The notes under the pieces: generated by a model
Seen by the model: the letters and a program-made list of their open reading frames with translations, nothing else
Database searches by the model: none
What the model was told of the DNA's origin: nothing
Shown here: piece after piece, positions 34,978 to 44,014 of the stretch
How the letters are laid out: each line of letters begins with the position of its first letter
Position numbering within the stretch: the stretch's first letter is position 1
NCBI RefSeq assembly: GCF_030369635.1
Contig: NZ_CP128474.1
Coordinates: forward strand, 62,001-126,000
Length of the DNA stretch: 64,000 nt
Source: Microbacterium arborescens
GTDB taxonomy: Bacteria; Actinomycetota; Actinomycetes; Actinomycetales; Microbacteriaceae
Direction: 5' to 3'
Made by a program: the position numbers and the translations under genes

Positions 34978-36612
34978 ATGGCGAAATCGACCGCATCCGC
35001 GAACGAGGCGAAGACCCGGCGCGGGGTCTGGGCCTTGTCGAGCGCGCTCGCCGGCATCGTCAGCGCTGCCGCCTTCCTCGCCGTAGCCGAGCTGGTCGCG
35101 CTCCTCGTCGCGCGTGAGAGCAGCCCGATCCTCGCCGTGGGCGCCTTCGTCATCGATATCGTGCCGCAGCCGCTCAAGGAGTTCGCGATCGCGACGTTCG
35201 GCTCGGCCGACAAGATCGTCCTGCTCGGCAGCCTCGCGCTCGCCGTCGTGGTCGCCGCCGCGATCGCCGGCATCCTGCAGTTCTTCGCCCGGCCGTTCGG
35301 GGTCATCGTCATCGCCCTCGCCGGGGTGATCTCGACGGCCGCCATCGTCACTCGCACCGGAGCCAGCCCGCTCGCCTTCGTGCCGCCCGTGATCGGGACG
35401 CTGGCCGGAGTGATCATCCTCGTCTTCCTCATCACGCGCCTCCGGCGCTGGGCGGGCGCAGCGGGCGCCGCGGATGTCGCGGCTGCCGCGGATGCCGTCA
35501 ACCCGACCACCCCGGCGTACCCGGCCGCTGAGCAGCGCGGCCTCGGTCGGCGATCGTTCCTGGTCGCCACGGGAGGCGTGGGCCTCGCCGCCGTCATCGT
35601 CGGGGTCGGCGCCCGCCTGCTCAATGCGACGTCGGCTTCGGTCGACGCGCTCCGCCGTGAGCTGCGCATCCCCGAGCCGCGGTCGACCGTCACGATCCCC
35701 GACGGCGCCGAGCTGGATGTCGAGGGGATCTCGCCCCTCATCACCCCGAACGCCGACTTCTACCGCGTCGACACGGCCCTCACGGTGCCGTCGGTCGACC
35801 CGACCACGTGGCGTCTCGTCATCGACGGCATGGTCGATCAGCGCGTCGAGCTGAGCTTCGACGATCTCGTCGGCATGGGTCTCGACGAGTACGCCGTCAC
35901 GCTCACGTGCGTCTCGAACGAGGTCGGCGGCGGTCTGGTGGGCAACGCCATCTGGCAAGGCGTCCCGATCCGCGACATCCTGCGCATGGCGGGCCCGCAG
36001 TCGGGCGCCGACATGGTGCTGTCGAAGAGCGTGGACGGGTACACGGCATCCACCCCCCTCGAGGCCCTGACCGACGACTCGCGCGACGCGATCTTCGCCG
36101 TCAAGATGAACGGCGAGCCGTTGCCCCTCGAGCACGGCTTCCCGGTGCGCATGGTGGTCCCGGGGCTGTACGGCTACGTCTCCGCGACGAAGTGGGTCAC
36201 CGAGCTCAAGGTCACCACGTTCGAGGCCGACGAGGCCTACTGGACCCCGCGCGGGTACGCAGCCGAAGCGCCGATCAAGTTCTCGTCCCGCATCGACACC
36301 CCGCGCACGGGCACACCGGTCGCCGCGGGCACCGTCGCCATCGCCGGCATGGCCTGGGCTCAGACAGTCGGGATCGACCGCGTCGAAGTGCGGATCGACG
36401 ACGGCGACTGGCAGGCTGCGACGCTCTCCAACCCGATCAACGCCGATACCTGGGTCCAGTGGATGCTGGAGTGGCAGGCCGACGCGGGAACCCATTACGT
36501 CGAGGTGCGCGCCGTCAACAAGGACGGCGACACGCAGATCGAGGAGCGCGCCCCGATCGCCCCCGACGGCTCGAGCGGCTGGCAGCGCGTCCTGGTGACG
36601 GTCTCCGCCTGA
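34978..36612 (+). CDS. Membrane-anchored molybdopterin oxidoreductase (sulfite-oxidase-like)
   Basis: 544 residues. The N-terminal 190 residues carry four or five TM segments. A Tat-like RRSFLVATGG stretch (about 196) starts an internal TM, after which the Moco domain lies outside. The Mo-coordinating Cys is in VTLTCVSNEVGGGLVGNAIWQGVP (about residue 313), and PVRMVVPGLYGYVSATKWVTEL is also typical. The C-terminal 110 residues (IDTPRTGTPVAAGTVAIAGMAW) are the Mo-co dimerisation Ig-like domain. GAGAGG lies 9 nt before the ATG. Its family oxidises sulfite or reduces S/N-oxides; a role in sulfite removal would fit the neighbouring monooxygenases. Confidence 0.88.
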   Translation: MAKSTASANEAKTRRGVWALSSALAGIVSAAAFLAVAELVALLVARESSPILAVGAFVIDIVPQPLKEFAIATFGSADKIVLLGSLALAVVVAAAIAGILQFFARPFGVIVIALAGVISTAAIVTRTGASPLAFVPPVIGTLAGVIILVFLITRLRRWAGAAGAADVAAAADAVNPTTPAYPAAEQRGLGRRSFLVATGGVGLAAVIVGVGARLLNATSASVDALRRELRIPEPRSTVTIPDGAELDVEGISPLITPNADFYRVDTALTVPSVDPTTWRLVIDGMVDQRVELSFDDLVGMGLDEYAVTLTCVSNEVGGGLVGNAIWQGVPIRDILRMAGPQSGADMVLSKSVDGYTASTPLEALTDDSRDAIFAVKMNGEPLPLEHGFPVRMVVPGLYGYVSATKWVTELKVTTFEADEAYWTPRGYAAEAPIKFSSRIDTPRTGTPVAAGTVAIAGMAWAQTVGIDRVEVRIDDGDWQAATLSNPINADTWVQWMLEWQADAGTHYVEVRAVNKDGDTQIEERAPIAPDGSSGWQRVLVTVSA

Positions 36613-36630
36613 CCCTCGGCTCCCACCTGC

Positions 36631-36694
36631 CGTCGACTCGCCAGGAAGTGCGGATGCTGCCCCCCGCGCACTCGCCATTCGTGGCGAGTCGACG
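36631..36694. repeat. Dispersed hairpin element with TCGACTCGCCA arms, copy 1
   Basis: Perfect 13-bp arms CGTCGACTCGCCA (36631-36643) and TGGCGAGTCGACG (36682-36694), followed on the left by GGAAGTGCGGATGC. The copy at 58672 has a matching order of arm and GCGGATGC. It lies between two convergent stops and could end transcription from both sides, although no T-runs are present. Confidence 0.7.
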
Positions 36695-36716
36695 AAGGGG
36701 AAGGGGGAGCAGGGGG

Positions 36717-38615
36717 CTACGCGAGGCGAGCGAGCGGCGTAGTGGCGCCGAGGACCGCGTCGACGATCGCTCCTGCCGTGCGGTCGGTCTGGCGGATCGA
36801 GAGCGCGTTCGATCCCGGGCGGGTGAAAGCACCGCTCTCGGGCAGCGACGTGAACGGGCCGAGCGCGAAGGCGGATGCCGTCGGTGAGCCGTCCCGCCGC
36901 AGTACCCGGCCGTCGGCATCGGTGAGCACGCGTACCTCCGCCCCCTGCTGGCGGGCCAGCGCTCGCAGCACGCGGTTCTCGCTCACGGCGGCTCCCGGCC
37001 CGGGCAGCCACGCGTCGACGAGGCTGCCCGCGACGGTCTCGCCCGGGACGCGACGGCTGGAGGCGACGAAGCCGCGCTCCGGATCGATGCGGACCTCGAT
37101 CTCGGGCCCGAGCAAGCGAACGATCCCGGCATCGGCGAGGGCCACGAGCTCCTCGAGCCGGTGCGGGGGCGGGCCGCTTGCGACGTAGCTGAAGAAGGTG
37201 TGCCACCGGACCGGCAGCGATCGTGTGCGCGAGTGCTCGTTCCACCGATCGGCGGGGATCTCGGCAAGCGCGAGGAACGACAGCAGCGCTGCGAGGAAGA
37301 CGCCCTGCGCGGCGCTGCGTTCCGGGGCCGTACGCAGATGCAGGTCGGTGACGATGTGTGCGCGCACCCGCTCGTGCGCGTCGTCGCCGCCGGCAAAGGC
37401 CGCCGCGGCGAACGGCCGGTCGAGCGACGCGACGTCGAACCGGTCGAGCGGATCGGGCACCGCCGCCGCGATCGCGTCGAGCAGGGCGGGGTCGTCCCAC
37501 GCGTGCGACCGCAGCACCGCACGGAACGTCGTCCAATCGCCGACGACGCGGTCGGGGTGTCCCGTGAACAGCTCGCGGTAGTGCCCGTGGAGCAGCTCGC
37601 CCGCGATGAGCGGCCAGACATCGGCCTCGAAGTCGATGACACCGGGGCGGGCCACAAGCTCGGCGATCGCCGCGGGCGTCAGCACCTCGCGTTGGGATGC
37701 CTCGCCGCGCAGCGCCGACGACACCTTCGAACGGTAGGGAACGCCCCGCCGCGATCCGAGGTGCAGACGCGGCTCGCGTCCCGACGGCACGTACCGCAAC
37801 CCGTCGCCCTTCTCGACGAAGCGGCCGCCGCGGCCTTGGGTGAGCAGCACCACGAGGTCGACCGCGGCGAGTCCCATGCCGCGCACGATGACGTCGTCGC
37901 CGGCCCCGAGCTGCGAGAGGTCGGCGTCGGCGGTGAAGGCGGGCGGCACATAGTGCAGCCGCGCGCGGCGCGCCCCGGCGATGAGGCCGGCGGTGACGGC
38001 ATCCGGTTCACGACCGGTGTGACCGAGCGCGAAGACGACACCGTCGGCGTCGATCTCGAGCCCGCTCGCCAGGGTCACGCGGTTCTCCGGGCTCACGCTC
38101 GCCACCGTGTCGCGGCGCCAGCGCACCGTGACGCCGGCAGGGGCCTCGGCGACCGTGCGCCGGTAGAACCACTCCAGGTAGTAGCTGTGCAGTCGCCGCG
38201 TGGGAAAGCTCTCGCCGTGCAGCCCGCGCGCCTCGGCAGCCGCCACCTCGTCGTCGATCTCGATGCCCCGGCCGGTCGCGGCCAGCTCGCCGCTGCGCCA
38301 GAGCTCGGCCCATTCGATGAGCGAGGGTCCCGGCCGGATCGGACCGTCGATGACGCAGCTCTCGTCGGTGAAGACCGTCACGTCGCGCGCCATCGAGTTG
38401 AGCTTCAGCAGCGGCGACTGCGCCCGCCGCCAGATGCGACCGGCCCCCGGAGGATGCGGGTCGACCAGCTCGACATGCAGGCGCGGCGCGCCGACCGCGC
38501 GCGCATCCGCCGCATCCCCTGCGCCCGCCGCGACGCCGAACCGCGCGACGATCCGCTCGAGGAGCATGATCGCGCGCGGGCCGGCGCCGACGAAGACCAG
38601 CCGGTGGACGCTCAC
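36717..38615 (-). CDS. FAD/NAD(P)-binding protein (FAD_NAD-binding_9 family)
   Basis: 632 residues from a GTG that overlaps the stop of the monooxygenase gene (GTGA). An N-terminal dinucleotide-binding site, LVFVGAGPRAIMLLERI, is followed by FADs with LLKLNSMARDVTVF, a HYVPP region and DDVIVRGMGLAAVDLVVLLTQGRGG, which looks like the second Rossmann segment. A long C-terminal region of about 300 residues lacks motifs I can name. Such proteins often neighbour LLM monooxygenases and ABC transporters in actinobacteria. It might recycle flavin or act directly on an amino-sulfur compound; that is inference. Third gene of a three-gene operon. Confidence 0.82.
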   Translation of the reverse strand: MSVHRLVFVGAGPRAIMLLERIVARFGVAAGAGDAADARAVGAPRLHVELVDPHPPGAGRIWRRAQSPLLKLNSMARDVTVFTDESCVIDGPIRPGPSLIEWAELWRSGELAATGRGIEIDDEVAAAEARGLHGESFPTRRLHSYYLEWFYRRTVAEAPAGVTVRWRRDTVASVSPENRVTLASGLEIDADGVVFALGHTGREPDAVTAGLIAGARRARLHYVPPAFTADADLSQLGAGDDVIVRGMGLAAVDLVVLLTQGRGGRFVEKGDGLRYVPSGREPRLHLGSRRGVPYRSKVSSALRGEASQREVLTPAAIAELVARPGVIDFEADVWPLIAGELLHGHYRELFTGHPDRVVGDWTTFRAVLRSHAWDDPALLDAIAAAVPDPLDRFDVASLDRPFAAAAFAGGDDAHERVRAHIVTDLHLRTAPERSAAQGVFLAALLSFLALAEIPADRWNEHSRTRSLPVRWHTFFSYVASGPPPHRLEELVALADAGIVRLLGPEIEVRIDPERGFVASSRRVPGETVAGSLVDAWLPGPGAAVSENRVLRALARQQGAEVRVLTDADGRVLRRDGSPTASAFALGPFTSLPESGAFTRPGSNALSIRQTDRTAGAIVDAVLGATTPLARLA

Positions 38616-39937
38616 GCCGGTACGGATGCGGGTGCCGGAACCACGGCCGGCAGCCCGAGCAGGTCGCGCAGCGTCGCTCCCTCGTCGTACGAGTCGCGGT
38701 ACGACCCGCGCTCCTGCAGGAGGGGGACGACGCGCGTGGCGAACTCGTCGAGGCCGTGCGGGGTGAGGTGCCCGACGACGGTGAATCCGTCGGTCGCCCG
38801 CTCCTGCACGTAGCGGTCGATCTCGCCCGCGATGTGCTCGGGGGTGCCCACGAATGTGTGCTTGGCCGTCAGCCGGATGACGAGCTCGCGCACGCTCAGC
38901 CCCTCGGCTTCCGACAGCTCCCGCAGCGACGCGATCCGCGCCTGCACGGCCTTGTGGCGATTGGCCCAGCCGCGTGCGGTCTCCGAGCCGGTGTCGGGCT
39001 CGACGTCGGGCAGCGGGCCGTCGGGGTCGTAGCCGCTGAGGTCGCGGCCCCAGACCTGCTCGAGGTAGGTCAACGCCTGCTCGGGCCGCACCTGCTGCAG
39101 GGCGATCTCACGCGATCGTTCGCGCGCCTCGGCATCCGTGTCGCCGATGACGAACGTCGCCGCGGGCAGGATCTTCAGCGAGCCCTCGTCGCGCCCCCAC
39201 GCGGCCAGGCGCCCCTTGACGTCGTCGTAGAACACGCGGGCCGCATCGAAGTCCTGGTGCAGCGAGAAGATGACTTCGGCGTGCTCGGCTCCGAAGTCGC
39301 GTCCGTCGGCGGAGTCACCGGCCTGCACGATCACGGGGCGCCCCTGCGGCGAGCGGGGCACGTCGAAGAGGGCGTCGACGTCGAACTGCGGACCCGAGTG
39401 GCGGATGCGGCGGGGCAGCGCTTCGCCCTCGTCCCACGAGTCCCAGAGCTTCTTCGACAGGGCGGCGAACTCTCTCGCGCGCTCGTAGCGGTCGGCGTGG
39501 TCGAGGAACCCGCCGCGGCGGAAGTTCGCGCCGTGGAACGCGTCGGAGCTCGTCACGGCGTTCCATCCGGCGCGGCCGTCCGACAGGTGGTCGAGTGTCG
39601 CAAGCTGACGGGCGAGCTCGTACGGCTCGTTGAACGTCGTGCTCAGGGTGCCGACGAGACCGACGTGATCGGTGACGGCGGTCAGCGCCGCCAGGATCGC
39701 GAGGGTGTTCGGGCGGCCCAGCACGTCGAGCTCGTGCACGCGGCCCTTGTGCTCGCGCAACCGCAGGCCCTCGGCGAGGAACACGTAGTCGAAGAAGCCG
39801 CGCTCGGCCGAGCGCGCGAAGTACTCGAATGCGGCGAAGTCGATCTGGCTGCCCGAGGCGGGGTCGGTCCACACCGTGGTGCTGTTGACACCGGGGAAGT
39901 GTGCGGCCAGGTGGATCTGGCGGGGCGAGCGGCTCAC
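38612..39937 (-). CDS. NtaA/SnaA/DszA-family flavin monooxygenase
   Basis: 441 residues from the GTG at 39937, overlapping the upstream stop (GTGA). The frame is open upstream only as a shadow. Typical pieces of this FMN-dependent subgroup of the luciferase-like family are IHLAAHFPGVNSTTVWTDPASGSQIDFAAFEYFARSAERGFFDYVFLAEG, STTFNEPYELARQLATLDHLSDGRAGWNAVTS, FRRGGFLDHADRYERAREF and SPQGRPVIVQAGDSADGRDFGAEHAEVIF. Relatives cleave C-N or C-S bonds in aminopolycarboxylates, dibenzothiophene sulfones and (YtnJ/CmoJ) S-modified cysteines. It needs reduced FMN from a partner reductase that is not obvious here. Confidence 0.9.
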   Translation of the reverse strand: MSRSPRQIHLAAHFPGVNSTTVWTDPASGSQIDFAAFEYFARSAERGFFDYVFLAEGLRLREHKGRVHELDVLGRPNTLAILAALTAVTDHVGLVGTLSTTFNEPYELARQLATLDHLSDGRAGWNAVTSSDAFHGANFRRGGFLDHADRYERAREFAALSKKLWDSWDEGEALPRRIRHSGPQFDVDALFDVPRSPQGRPVIVQAGDSADGRDFGAEHAEVIFSLHQDFDAARVFYDDVKGRLAAWGRDEGSLKILPAATFVIGDTDAEARERSREIALQQVRPEQALTYLEQVWGRDLSGYDPDGPLPDVEPDTGSETARGWANRHKAVQARIASLRELSEAEGLSVRELVIRLTAKHTFVGTPEHIAGEIDRYVQERATDGFTVVGHLTPHGLDEFATRVVPLLQERGSYRDSYDEGATLRDLLGLPAVVPAPASVPA

Positions 39938-41136
39938 AGGGCGACCTTCTCTCGTGTCGGGGCGGCGTCGTGGGCAGAGTCGTGGGCTGGGCCGGCGTAC
40001 CTGCTCGCGGGACGCGGCAGGCCGAGCCGGCCGCGCAAGGTGGCGGCGTCGTCGTCGCGCAGCACACGGGTCGCGCGCAGCAGCGGGGCGAGACGCTCGG
40101 CGATCGCGACGACGTCGTCGGGCTGGCGTGCCGGCCGCAGCCGCACACCGTCGACGCCGGTCTCTGCGAGGGCCCGGATGTGCTCGGCGACCTCGGTCGG
40201 CGTGCCGGCGACGACCCGCGCGTCCGAGCGGAACTCGCCTCCGACGAGGTCGTCGAGCCGCGCGAGCGCGTCGCGTGCAGCCGCACTCGTCTCCTCGACG
40301 AGCACGATCACGTCGGCGAACACGCGCAGGCGCTCGCCAGAGCGGCGCAGCTCGGCGGCGGCTCCGTCGAGCTCGGCGAGGATGCCGGTCGCGGCGGCCG
40401 CATCGTGGGGCGTGACGAACACGACGTCGGCGTGCTCGGCGGCGAGGCGGAACGGCACGGTCTGGTGCGCGAGCACCGAGATGATGGGGCGGCCCTGGGG
40501 CGAGCGGGGCACGATCGAGGCCCCGGTGATCGAGAAGAACTCGCCCGCGACGTCGATGTTGTGGATGCGGTCGGCGTCGACGAAGCGGCCGCTCGCGGCA
40601 TCCCGGATGATCGCATCGTCCTGCCACGAGTCCCACAGGCGCCCGAGCGCGTCGGCGACCTCGCCCGCCTCGCGGAACCCGGTCTCGAGATCGATCTCGT
40701 CGCGCCGCCCGAAGTTCGCGCGCTCCGCGGCCGACCCGCCGACGACGAGCCTCACGCCCGCGCGGCCGCGGCTCGCGAAGTCGAGCGTCTGGATGCCGGT
40801 GGCGACGTGGAACGGCTCGGTGTGCGTCGTCGTGACCGTCGGGATCAGGCCGATCCGGTGCGTGAGCGGCGCGAGCGCGGAGGCCAGCAGCACCGCGTCG
40901 ATACGCCCGTGCAGCCGCCCGGGGTCGGGGTCGTTCGCGTCTTCCAAGCGGTCGGTCAGCGAGAGCGCGTCCTCGATGGTCGCGAGAGTCACGCCCGCCC
41001 CGTCGAGGAGTCGCACCTGGTCGGCCCACTGACGGGATGTGGTGAACGCGCGCGGCGAGAGCCCGGACGCGCGCCACGCGGCGGGGTGCCAGCCGGCCCG
41101 CTCGAGAGCGACGGCGAGATGGATGCGGTGAGACAT
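39934..41136 (-). CDS. Luciferase-like (LLM) flavin-dependent monooxygenase
   Basis: 400 residues from the ATG at 41136; an open frame extends 16 codons upstream. A TIM-barrel LLM enzyme of the same NtaA/SnaA group as its neighbour: IHLAVALERAGWHPAAWR, AGVTLATIEDALSL, IGLIPTVTTTHTEPFHVATGIQTLDFASRGRAGVRLVVG and SPQGRPIISVLAHQTVPFRLAAEHADVVFVTP. It is the first gene of a three-gene operon (two LLM enzymes, then the FAD/NAD(P) protein), all joined by GTGA overlaps. The ATG follows GACAGT by 6 nt, so the mRNA may be leaderless. Two LLM enzymes in a row fit successive oxidations of one substrate. Confidence 0.89.
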   Translation of the reverse strand: MSHRIHLAVALERAGWHPAAWRASGLSPRAFTTSRQWADQVRLLDGAGVTLATIEDALSLTDRLEDANDPDPGRLHGRIDAVLLASALAPLTHRIGLIPTVTTTHTEPFHVATGIQTLDFASRGRAGVRLVVGGSAAERANFGRRDEIDLETGFREAGEVADALGRLWDSWQDDAIIRDAASGRFVDADRIHNIDVAGEFFSITGASIVPRSPQGRPIISVLAHQTVPFRLAAEHADVVFVTPHDAAAATGILAELDGAAAELRRSGERLRVFADVIVLVEETSAAARDALARLDDLVGGEFRSDARVVAGTPTEVAEHIRALAETGVDGVRLRPARQPDDVVAIAERLAPLLRATRVLRDDDAATLRGRLGLPRPASRYAGPAHDSAHDAAPTREKVAL

Positions 41137-41238
41137 GAGCCCACTGTCGACCTCGCCCCGAGCGCTGCCAAGGCCGCCCGTCATCCGGCGACACCTGTCG
41201 TAACCGGGGTTCGCGTCGCGCGCTCAGATCACATCAGG

Positions 41239-41802
41239 TCAGGCGCTGCGCAGCCGGTACCGCGTCGCCACAGCCCCCGAGCGGAATGCTGTGCGGTCGA
41301 CCGCTTCGAGCTCGATCTGCCCGTGCAGGCCCGCGAGCAGCGTCGGCCCCCGTCCCGCGACGACGGGCTGCACGACGAACTCGAACTCGTCGATGAGGCC
41401 GAGGTCCGCCAGGGCGGTGGGCAGCATGACGCCGCCGACCCAGAGCCCGGCGCCCGGCTCGGCCTTCAGCGCTCGGACGGCGGTCTCCAGGTCGCCCGAG
41501 ATGAGCTCGGCGTTCCAGTCGGGATCGCCAAGGGTCGACGACACGACGAACTTCCGGGCGCCGTCGATGGCCTCGGCGAATCTGATCTCGGCGTCATCCA
41601 TCCACTCGGGCCACTCGCCCGAGGCGGGCCGTCGCCAGGCGGCGGCCATCATCTCGTACGTCACGCGGCCGAGCAGCAACGCGTCGACCCCGGCCATCTG
41701 CGCCGTCCAGTAGCCCATCGATTCTTGGTCGGGCGGCAGCCCCGCCTCATGGTGGCAGCACCCGTCGAGCGTCACATTGATCGAGTACCGCAGAGGTCTC
41801 AT
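41239..41802 (-). CDS. RibD C-terminal/dihydrofolate-reductase-like protein
   Basis: 187 residues from the ATG at 41802, overlapping the upstream stop (ATGA). The DHFR/RibD_C fold shows LRYSINVTLDGCCHHEAG, YWTAQMAGVDALLLGRVTYEMMAAAW, KFVVSSTLGDPDWNAELISGDL, GAGLWVGGVMLPTALADLGLIDEFEFVVQPVVAGRGPTLL. The GGxxLPxxL segment binds NADPH. Many actinobacteria carry several of these small reductases with unknown substrates. The C-terminus reads RYRLRSA, usual for the group. The upstream neighbour is a polytopic membrane protein in the same operon. Confidence 0.87.
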   Translation of the reverse strand: MRPLRYSINVTLDGCCHHEAGLPPDQESMGYWTAQMAGVDALLLGRVTYEMMAAAWRRPASGEWPEWMDDAEIRFAEAIDGARKFVVSSTLGDPDWNAELISGDLETAVRALKAEPGAGLWVGGVMLPTALADLGLIDEFEFVVQPVVAGRGPTLLAGLHGQIELEAVDRTAFRSGAVATRYRLRSA

Positions 41803-43118
41803 GCCGCATCCCGTCTGCGGCGGATGACGCCGCGACGCCAGTCTGGACCCGCGGGCATCGATATGCGAGGGGTCCAGGCCAGGAGGACGGCGAAGACGAC
41901 ACGTGTCGCGAGCAGGACCCCCCAGATGGCCTCGGCCGAGCCGGAACGTGTGACGGCGAGCAGCGTCAGCCCCGACCCACCGACCGCCCCGTACGCGATC
42001 ACGAGGGCGGGCAGCCCAGCCGCTGTCGACAGCGCGATCTTGCGGTAGGAGTACAGGACACCTGCCCACGGTTCGATGAGCAGTTGCACGGACATCATCG
42101 CGACGATCAGCCAGCCGAGCTGGTCGAAGACCGGCAGAGCCAGGCGCGAGATCGTCAGCGCCACCGCGATCGCCGCGAGCAGGACGAGACAGTTCGCCTG
42201 CACCGTCGACAGGCGCATGGCCCGCCCGCGCCCGAGCCCGCGCCCGCCGCCTCCCCCGCGCTCGGCGATGACGAATCTTGCCCCGACCACGCCGAACTGC
42301 TTCAGCGGGACGATGACGGAGCGCATCACCGCCACCGACAGCGCGACCACCGCACCGTCGGCGGGGGAGTGCGCAGTGGCCACCATGATCGCTGCCGTGA
42401 AGGTCACCAGGAAGACCAGTCCGTCGACCGACGCGGCCGCGCGCTCGCCGAGTGACCGGATGACGGCGACGGGATGCGCGAGAGCCTCACGCGCCGCCGA
42501 CGCCACCATGCGCCACGAGATCATGTCCGCTCGCGCGAGCTGTGATCCGCGCACCAGCACTCCCAGGATCGACGCGACCGACGTCGTGGCGCCGACGGCA
42601 GCCACAGCCGCGAGCGGTGGGACGCCGAGCGCGACGACGACGGCCGCGACGGCGGCTTTCACGAGCGTTCCGGTGACCGCGGTGATCAGGTTGGTGCCGT
42701 CGCGGTGCTGCGCCTGGAACGCGCCGTTGAAGACGAAGCCGATCGGCGTGAGCACCGTCGCCGGGATGGTGGCGATCCAGTAGACGGCGAAGTACCCGCC
42801 CGCGTCCGAGCGCGAGACGACCGGACTGAGGAGCGCGATCGCGATAGCGGCCAGCAGCAGAAGCATCGCCGCCCCCACCGCCCCCGTCAACTCTCCTTCG
42901 AGGGAGTGCCCCGCCGTGCGCGCGCGGATGGTGGTGACCACGAAACCGGATGCCACGACCGTCACGATCGCGGCGGTGGAGCCCCCGAGGCCGATCGCCG
43001 CCTGGACCTCGTCGGAATAGGCGATCGCCATGACGAGCAGGATGACGACGCTGCCGATCCCCGGCAGGAACATCGCGGATGCCGCCAGCGCGGCACGCCC
43101 CAGGTAGTCGCGCCTCAC
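41799..43118 (-). CDS. Polytopic membrane protein, MATE/flippase-like topology
   Basis: 439 residues from a GTG with about 12 TM segments and few loops. It ends in an Arg-rich cytoplasmic tail (DWRRGVIRRRRDAA). Hydrophobic segments include MFLPGIGSVVILLVMAIAYSD, LTGAVGAAMLLLLAAIAIALLSPVV and VQANCLVLLAAIAVALTISRLALP. The layout resembles polysaccharide or lipid flippases, but I see no diagnostic motif, so I give no function. It precedes the DHFR-like gene (4-nt overlap). The intergenic region to the phosphatase gene at 43226 (107 bp) holds both divergent promoters. Confidence 0.7.
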   Translation of the reverse strand: MRRDYLGRAALAASAMFLPGIGSVVILLVMAIAYSDEVQAAIGLGGSTAAIVTVVASGFVVTTIRARTAGHSLEGELTGAVGAAMLLLLAAIAIALLSPVVSRSDAGGYFAVYWIATIPATVLTPIGFVFNGAFQAQHRDGTNLITAVTGTLVKAAVAAVVVALGVPPLAAVAAVGATTSVASILGVLVRGSQLARADMISWRMVASAAREALAHPVAVIRSLGERAAASVDGLVFLVTFTAAIMVATAHSPADGAVVALSVAVMRSVIVPLKQFGVVGARFVIAERGGGGGRGLGRGRAMRLSTVQANCLVLLAAIAVALTISRLALPVFDQLGWLIVAMMSVQLLIEPWAGVLYSYRKIALSTAAGLPALVIAYGAVGGSGLTLLAVTRSGSAEAIWGVLLATRVVFAVLLAWTPRISMPAGPDWRRGVIRRRRDAA

Positions 43119-43225
43119 AACTCGATACTGTCAGCAACCCGATTGGCCTGCCCAGCGCCGTTGAGGCTTGCTCTGCCGGTTCCGGCAGGTTCTCGTCGTC
43201 TCTGGCTGCCGATAGCGTCGGGCGG

Positions 43226-44014
43226 GTGGATCTCCAGCGCGCCGCAGACCTGGCCATCGCCCTCGCCCGTGAAGCCGGCGACGTCGCCGTCGCGGAGCGG
43301 ACGACCGCCCGCATCGACGCGAAGGGCGACGGCGCCGACCTCGTGACGCACGTCGATCGCGAGACAGAGCGGCGGATCGTCGAGGCCCTGCGGCGCGCGT
43401 ATCCGGAGCACGCGATCCTCGGCGAGGAGGGCGGCGAGCAGGGCAGCGACGAGGGCGAGTACCGCTGGCTCATCGACCCGCTCGACGGCACGCACAACTA
43501 CGTGCTGGGGCTCGATGTCTACGGCGTCTGCATCACGCTCTGCCAGCGCGACCGTCCGGTGATGGCGGTCGTCCACGACTCACCGCGGCGCCGCACGTTC
43601 TGGGCCATCGAGGGGAGCGGGGCATTCACCGCCGGCGACTCCGACGAATCCGGATCCACCGCACCGCGCGTCGTCATCGAGGGGGCGGGTGCGCTCGCTC
43701 ACGAGACCGTCGCCTTCACACAGGGTTACGACGTCGGCCATGACGACCCGCGTCGCAACGAGCTGTTCGATCGCCTCGAGCGCGGCACGAAGCGGGTCCT
43801 GCGCAGCTGGGCTCCGTCGTCGGACTGGGCGCTGCTCGTGACGGGCGGACTCGGCGCCCTCGTGGCCTACCGCAACGAGATCTGGGACCTCGTCGGCGGC
43901 GCGCTCATCGCGACCGAGGGGGGAGCGGCATCCTGGACCTCCGCCGACGGCGCCCTCGTGATCGTCGGCCGACCGGATGTCGTCACGGCGCTGCGCGAGC
44001 TCGTCACTCGCTGA
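43226..44014 (+). CDS. Inositol monophosphatase-family phosphatase
   Basis: 262 residues from the GTG at 43226. FIG-superfamily metal motifs: ILGEEGGEQG (Glu), WLIDPLDGTHNYVLGLDVYGVCITL (DPLDGTxN, about residue 88), and EIWDLVGGALIATEGGA (WD, about 228). It dephosphorylates inositol-1-phosphate, fructose-1,6-bisphosphate or, in some actinobacteria, histidinol phosphate; I do not choose between them. The GTG follows TAGCGT by 7 nt with no ribosome-binding site, so it is likely leaderless. It converges on the CDF gene with an 11-bp overlap. Confidence 0.9.
   Translation: MDLQRAADLAIALAREAGDVAVAERTTARIDAKGDGADLVTHVDRETERRIVEALRRAYPEHAILGEEGGEQGSDEGEYRWLIDPLDGTHNYVLGLDVYGVCITLCQRDRPVMAVVHDSPRRRTFWAIEGSGAFTAGDSDESGSTAPRVVIEGAGALAHETVAFTQGYDVGHDDPRRNELFDRLERGTKRVLRSWAPSSDWALLVTGGLGALVAYRNEIWDLVGGALIATEGGAASWTSADGALVIVGRPDVVTALRELVTR

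Noticed and set aside
34888..37536. An 882-codon minus-strand frame opposite the molybdoenzyme
   Set aside because: Low-complexity Arg/Asp/Gly shadow of confident genes on both strands.
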